Shown piece by piece: positions 32,988 to 36,408 of a DNA stretch of 36,408 nucleotides (position 1 is the stretch's first letter; the number at the start of each line of letters is the position of its first letter). This stretch comes from an uncultured Erysipelotrichaceae bacterium (GTDB lineage Bacteria; Bacillota_I; Bacilli_A; RF39; UBA660). The stretch lies in NCBI GenBank assembly GCA_902795975.1, contig CADBNE010000007.1:1-36408 (forward strand), written 5' to 3'. Made by a program: the position numbers and the translations under genes. The notes under the pieces are model-generated. The model had not been told where the DNA came from, made no database searches, and saw only the letters and a list, made by a program, of their open reading frames with translations.

Positions 32988-33541
32988 GATAACACCGTCC
33001 CGAATTCAGTAGTTACACCACCGTTTAAGAAATTATCCAAAATCATTCTTAGGTCATCATTAGTTGTTTGGAATGCTGTTAAGCCAGCATTAGCAAAGTT
33101 ATTTATTAAATTACGTATTCTTTTATTAATAACATCATCATTTTTCTCTTTAAATAATAAGAAGTATTCAGTATCAACTACATTATTATTTGTAAACATA
33201 TTCGCTTTATTTAAATCTTGATTAATAATCTTTCTTTTAGAAGGATCAGTAGTTTTATTATATAGTAATTCAAGTTCTGATAAATATACATTGATATCCA
33301 CAGGTCTATCTGCTACTATAATCCAAAACTCATAATCAATAACATTATACACAGTCTTTAAATTTGTAATAATTGCATTTTGCATACCTGGGTCAAGAAT
33401 AAATATATTTCTTGGCATTATTTTTACACCAGTTACTTTTAAATTATCTTTACCCTCTAAGTAAATAACACCATTAGTAATTCCTTTTACAGGAACATCA
33501 TCATTAGTATATTTACTTTTTACTATTTTTGTCTTCGCCAT
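32984..33541 (-). CDS. small protein between PrgI and VirB4, possible detached VirB4 N-terminal domain
   Basis: 185 residues, soluble, no signal or helix for the membrane. Segments such as GITNGVIYLEGKDNLKVTGV, VIDYEFWIIVADRPVDI and YFLLFKEKNDDVINKRIRNL recall the N-terminal region of VirB4/TraC-type ATPases, so it may be a split-off domain. ATG 33541 lies inside the end of the prgI-like gene (29-base overlap), with GGTTGGTG as ribosome site. Its frame extends 20 codons further upstream without a better site. The stop overlaps virB4. Its fixed place suggests it acts with VirB4; the function is not known to me. Confidence 0.65.
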   Translation of the reverse strand: MAKTKIVKSKYTNDDVPVKGITNGVIYLEGKDNLKVTGVKIMPRNIFILDPGMQNAIITNLKTVYNVIDYEFWIIVADRPVDINVYLSELELLYNKTTDPSKRKIINQDLNKANMFTNNNVVDTEYFLLFKEKNDDVINKRIRNLINNFANAGLTAFQTTNDDLRMILDNFLNGGVTTEFGTVLS

Positions 33542-33836
33542 CTTCAAAGCACCAACCTTTCCATATAAACTGTTGTCTGGTTGTATAGAACTCATATGCA
33601 AGTCCTATAATTGTTCGAATATTATGATAATTTGGGATAGGAATAACTAATACCCCAGTTATTACCCCAGGAGAAAGAGCTATTATTGCAAATAACAGCT
33701 CATCTACTGGAAGTATTAATAGTAATAATAGTGATATAGCTATTCCAGAACCAAATAATATTAAATCAAATTTATTAAACAACCCAAATATAAGCATTGA
33801 TTTCTTCGAATTGGCAGGAATTAAATATTCTTCCAT
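33513..33836 (-). CDS. PrgI-family (VirB3-like) membrane protein
   Basis: 107 residues with two close helices (about 25-42 and 46-66), then YEFYTTRQQFIWKGWCF, the C-terminal pattern of PrgI-family proteins of Gram-positive conjugation systems. VirB3/PrgI proteins sit in the inner channel next to VirB4, whose gene follows two positions later. The 3' end overlaps the next gene by 29 bases. Start ATG 33836 has GGGTGTGAT upstream. Confidence 0.82.
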   Translation of the reverse strand: MEEYLIPANSKKSMLIFGLFNKFDLILFGSGIAISLLLLLILPVDELLFAIIALSPGVITGVLVIPIPNYHNIRTIIGLAYEFYTTRQQFIWKGWCFEDGEDKNSKK

Positions 33837-33853
33837 TTCTAATCACACCCTTT

Positions 33854-36073
33854 TTATTTATTCTTTTTTCCACCTGAATATTTTTCAACGGCTTGTTGAG
33901 ATTTATAAGTTGAAGAGCTTTCCCAAGCATTTTTCTCACCAAGTGTACCTTTAGCTTGTGCTTTAACACCAAGCTTTTTACCAGTAGAATCGGTAGTATT
34001 AATATGAAGTGTTTGTGTAGTTCCACTACCATCAACATAAGTAATCTTTTCATTATTAACTTGTTCAATTAAAGTATCCATAGTCTTAAGTTGACTTGTG
34101 AAGTTTGCTATTGCTGCATTTCCACCTGCTGTTCCTCCAGCTCCATCGTCCATTAATGAATGATTATCTACTATAGCTTGTACCCTATCATCTACCGCTT
34201 TTGTTGCAGCATCTATTGCTTCTTGATATTTCTCAGCCGCAGATTTTATAATTTGTTTATTTCCTGATGCATCAAGTTCATATTCCCATTCACCTGCTGC
34301 ATTTTTTATCATCTTATAGTCATCATTAAATGCACTAACACCACCTTGTTTAATACCATCTTCAATTGCTTTAAGACGTTTAGCTTCTTTATCAACAGCA
34401 GTTACTGTACCACGTACGCCATCCCATGTTTTATTAATAGCATCAAGTTTAGATGACCAACCTTTATCACGTTCTGCTCTTGATTGTGAATGGAATGGAT
34501 TCATGTTATAAAGTTTATCACGCATTACATCTCCACGTGTAACATCATCAGCTTCCATTTCAGCTAATTGACGAGCTCTATCCTTACCAGCACTATATGC
34601 ATTAGACCAGTTTTTACCAAACTTATCACCTTTCCAGCCGCCAGCCATACCAGCCTTCATACCAGCAAGAATACCTCTTCCTGTTAAGGCACCTGCACCT
34701 ATACCAGCAACAGCACCTCCAGCCATGCCTACAGCTTTCTTAGCAGTTCCACCTATAAGTTTACCACCTACGGCTTCATCTTCTATTTTCTTAAATGGAT
34801 TTAAGTATCCTTTAAACATGCCAGAACCATCTAGTGCTAAAGTTTCTTTTAAGAAATCTGGTAATTTCTTAACAAACATTAATACACCTAGTATCATGAA
34901 TATTGATAATATCCAATTATCCATCATACTTATTTCTTCACCTGTAACAACATCTCTAAATGTTCCTATTAAGGTAATTATATAAATACCAAAGTATAAT
35001 GCAAATAATCTAATAAATAAATCTAAGTATACTTTCTTACATTTATCTAACCATTTTTTAAACATACCATCTTTACTTGATTTAGGATCACAATAAGATA
35101 AAATTGGTATTGGAGAAATCATTTGTAAGAATCCCCATTGAATAGAACGTACTGCAATATCGATACAGAACATTAAGAACATATATAATGTTGCAACACC
35201 TACCGCTGTACTTATACCAAATCTATAGTTTACAAAGTATCTACCATCTTCTGATTTAGCAGTAATAACTTCTTTTCTAAAGAATAAACTAAAACTTTGT
35301 TGAGCAACACCTTGTGCATAATTTTGATATGCAGCTTCAGCATCATTTTCTTCAAACAATTGCATTAATTTACCATTAGTACCATCATTTACATAAGCAT
35401 CAGTATCTGGATCATAAACGCCCCAACAATCTGGTTCAAGTTGATAAATAAATTTTGATTTATCATTAGTTATAGAACTCATTCTAAAATCATAATTATT
35501 CTCATCATCTTTAGCATATGTATTTTCACAGTTCATTAAGTCAAAGTTAGAACCTGAAAATTCTTGATAGTTAGGTTGTGCAAAAGCATACATTAATGTA
35601 AATTGTATTTTTCTACCAGCCATATCTACATATGAACTATTACTTGAACGTTCACTACTACCCGCTTCAACCTCTGCTGGTGTTGGTGGAGTACCAAATA
35701 CTAAATTCATAATTGTATTTTCTTCTAATATTACAGCTTGTAAATTAAATGCTTCTTGAAATACAAAAGGCGCTAATACAAGCATTACTAATGAAAGAAT
35801 TATACGTTTAATTATATTTGTAAAGCCTTTCTCTTTATCAGAAAAGTCATCAGGATTTAGAATATAATTTACAACTGATACAGTTACTTTAAATAACATA
35901 AATACACCAATTAACTCATAAACTCTTAAAGAAAATTTATGAATTTCTGGTTGAGTAAATATACTTGTTCTAGTTATTTGTATTAATAATGCATATACAT
36001 TAGGTATAAGACTATATACAATAGAATCAAGTGAATAAAATACCGTTCTTAATAATTGAATTATAAAATCCAC
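33854..36073 (-). CDS. VirB6-like polytopic channel protein with glycine-zipper and helical tail
   Basis: 739 residues. About three N-terminal helices (within 15-110), an exported loop of about 160 residues (about 115-275), then three or so more helices (within 283-405) form the channel part, like TrbL/VirB6 of Gram-positive systems. After that come a Gly/Ala-rich zipper (about 435-470, AGGAVAGIGAGALTGRGILA) and a long charged helical tail (about 480-739) on the inner side. The start is GTG 36073 after GGGTGAT. It lies 18 bases after the VirB2-like gene. Confidence 0.82.
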   Translation of the reverse strand: MDFIIQLLRTVFYSLDSIVYSLIPNVYALLIQITRTSIFTQPEIHKFSLRVYELIGVFMLFKVTVSVVNYILNPDDFSDKEKGFTNIIKRIILSLVMLVLAPFVFQEAFNLQAVILEENTIMNLVFGTPPTPAEVEAGSSERSSNSSYVDMAGRKIQFTLMYAFAQPNYQEFSGSNFDLMNCENTYAKDDENNYDFRMSSITNDKSKFIYQLEPDCWGVYDPDTDAYVNDGTNGKLMQLFEENDAEAAYQNYAQGVAQQSFSLFFRKEVITAKSEDGRYFVNYRFGISTAVGVATLYMFLMFCIDIAVRSIQWGFLQMISPIPILSYCDPKSSKDGMFKKWLDKCKKVYLDLFIRLFALYFGIYIITLIGTFRDVVTGEEISMMDNWILSIFMILGVLMFVKKLPDFLKETLALDGSGMFKGYLNPFKKIEDEAVGGKLIGGTAKKAVGMAGGAVAGIGAGALTGRGILAGMKAGMAGGWKGDKFGKNWSNAYSAGKDRARQLAEMEADDVTRGDVMRDKLYNMNPFHSQSRAERDKGWSSKLDAINKTWDGVRGTVTAVDKEAKRLKAIEDGIKQGGVSAFNDDYKMIKNAAGEWEYELDASGNKQIIKSAAEKYQEAIDAATKAVDDRVQAIVDNHSLMDDGAGGTAGGNAAIANFTSQLKTMDTLIEQVNNEKITYVDGSGTTQTLHINTTDSTGKKLGVKAQAKGTLGEKNAWESSSTYKSQQAVEKYSGGKKNK

Positions 36074-36091
36074 TATATATCACCCTATCTT

Positions 36092-36408
36092 TTATTTAGC
36101 ACAGAATGGATTAGTTGAAGATAATCCAGGAATATTAAATATTTTCAATATAAAGTCTAGTATGAATGGAATTATAAATAGAAGTGCTACTGCTATAATT
36201 CTAATCATAAATCTCTTATTTACTTTCTTCATTTCCCCTTCATCTTCTGATGATAAAGCTTTAATATAATCTAATATAGATAATATTATTACTATCGCAG
36301 GTAATCCATATCTTACTATTCTTATTATTCTAAATATCCAGTTAACTATCTTATTTCCAAGTGAACCACAATATCCACCTTTTAATTCAATACCACATAT
36401 ATTCTTAA
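36092..36408 (-). CDS. VirB2-like pilin/channel subunit (partial at right edge)
   Basis: An open frame runs from the right edge to TAA at 36094-36092; the start is outside the window. The visible 105 residues show a Cys-containing segment (KNICGIELKGGYCGSLG), a helix (about YGLPAIVIILSILDYI), the charged loop KALSSEDEGEMKKVNKRF, a second helix (IAVALLFIIPFILDF) and a terminal NPFCAK. This two-helix layout around an S-x-E/D-D-E-x-x-x-K-K loop is the pattern of VirB2-like proteins beside VirB6/PrgI/VirB4. It places more of the operon to the right of the window. Confidence 0.75.
   Translation of the reverse strand, partial: KNICGIELKGGYCGSLGNKIVNWIFRIIRIVRYGLPAIVIILSILDYIKALSSEDEGEMKKVNKRFMIRIIAVALLFIIPFILDFILKIFNIPGLSSTNPFCAK

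Noticed and set aside
33775..34068. 97-codon minus-strand frame opening with MNKLIMKRLL
   Set aside because: It is a shadow spanning the end of the VirB6-like gene and the start of the prgI-like gene, with no ribosome site.
23730..36408. Calling the locus an integrative conjugative element
   Set aside because: No integrase, relaxase, oriT, att repeats or tRNA are visible in the window; the evidence supports only a secretion operon.

Overview
This is an AT-rich window from a Gram-positive, Bacilli-like Firmicute. It uses the standard bacterial code: TGA serves as a stop, for example in yabP and in the ATGA overlap before virB4. Markers of this lineage are SpoVG, YabP, YabQ, DivIC and GerQ, the order trhP1-trhP2-greA, rnr-smpB, and strong GGAGG-type ribosome binding sites. 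The very low GC and compact layout recall the uncultured gut Bacilli related to Mollicutes, but that placement is inference. Almost everything is on the minus strand; only clpP, gerQ and lemA are on the plus strand.

Positions 1-12.2 kb are mostly housekeeping. At the left edge is the first stretch of infC, read from an ATC start, behind a structured leader that looks like the L20 autoregulatory leader. Then come a PrsW-type membrane protease, GAPDH with a TGS/uridine-kinase-like protein, ClpP, alanine racemase, GreA, and the two U32 tRNA hydroxylation proteins TrhP1/TrhP2. Next is a membrane protein that appears to fuse a VirB2-like pilin segment to a lysozyme-like domain, then GerQ, LemA, the yabP-yabQ-divIC operon and spoVG.

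Positions 12.1-19.3 kb hold a 24-residue membrane peptide gene, an XRE regulator with a membrane anchor, rnr-smpB, rmuC behind a promoter that contains a perfect 18-bp palindrome, a secreted lysozyme-like protein with a Thr-rich linker, and an nfeD-SPFH operon.

Positions 19.4-23.7 kb form a self-contained three-gene operon with its own promoter and terminator: an alanine-racemase-fold protein, an ATP-grasp ligase resembling the D-aspartate ligase Aslfm, and an asparagine-synthase-like amidotransferase. The best reading is a pathway that makes, attaches and amidates a D-amino acid in the peptidoglycan crossbridge.

Positions 23.7-36.4 kb are one long operon for a Gram-positive type IV secretion system, entering from beyond the right edge: VirB2-like (partial), VirB6-like, PrgI/VirB3-like, a small protein ahead of VirB4, VirB4, an M23+CHAP wall hydrolase, a lipoprotein, a SpoIID+C39 fusion, a second related lipoprotein, and VirD4. 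No relaxase, integrase or tRNA gene is visible. The window therefore shows an envelope theme: a secretion machine with several wall-cutting enzymes beside a wall-modifying cassette.
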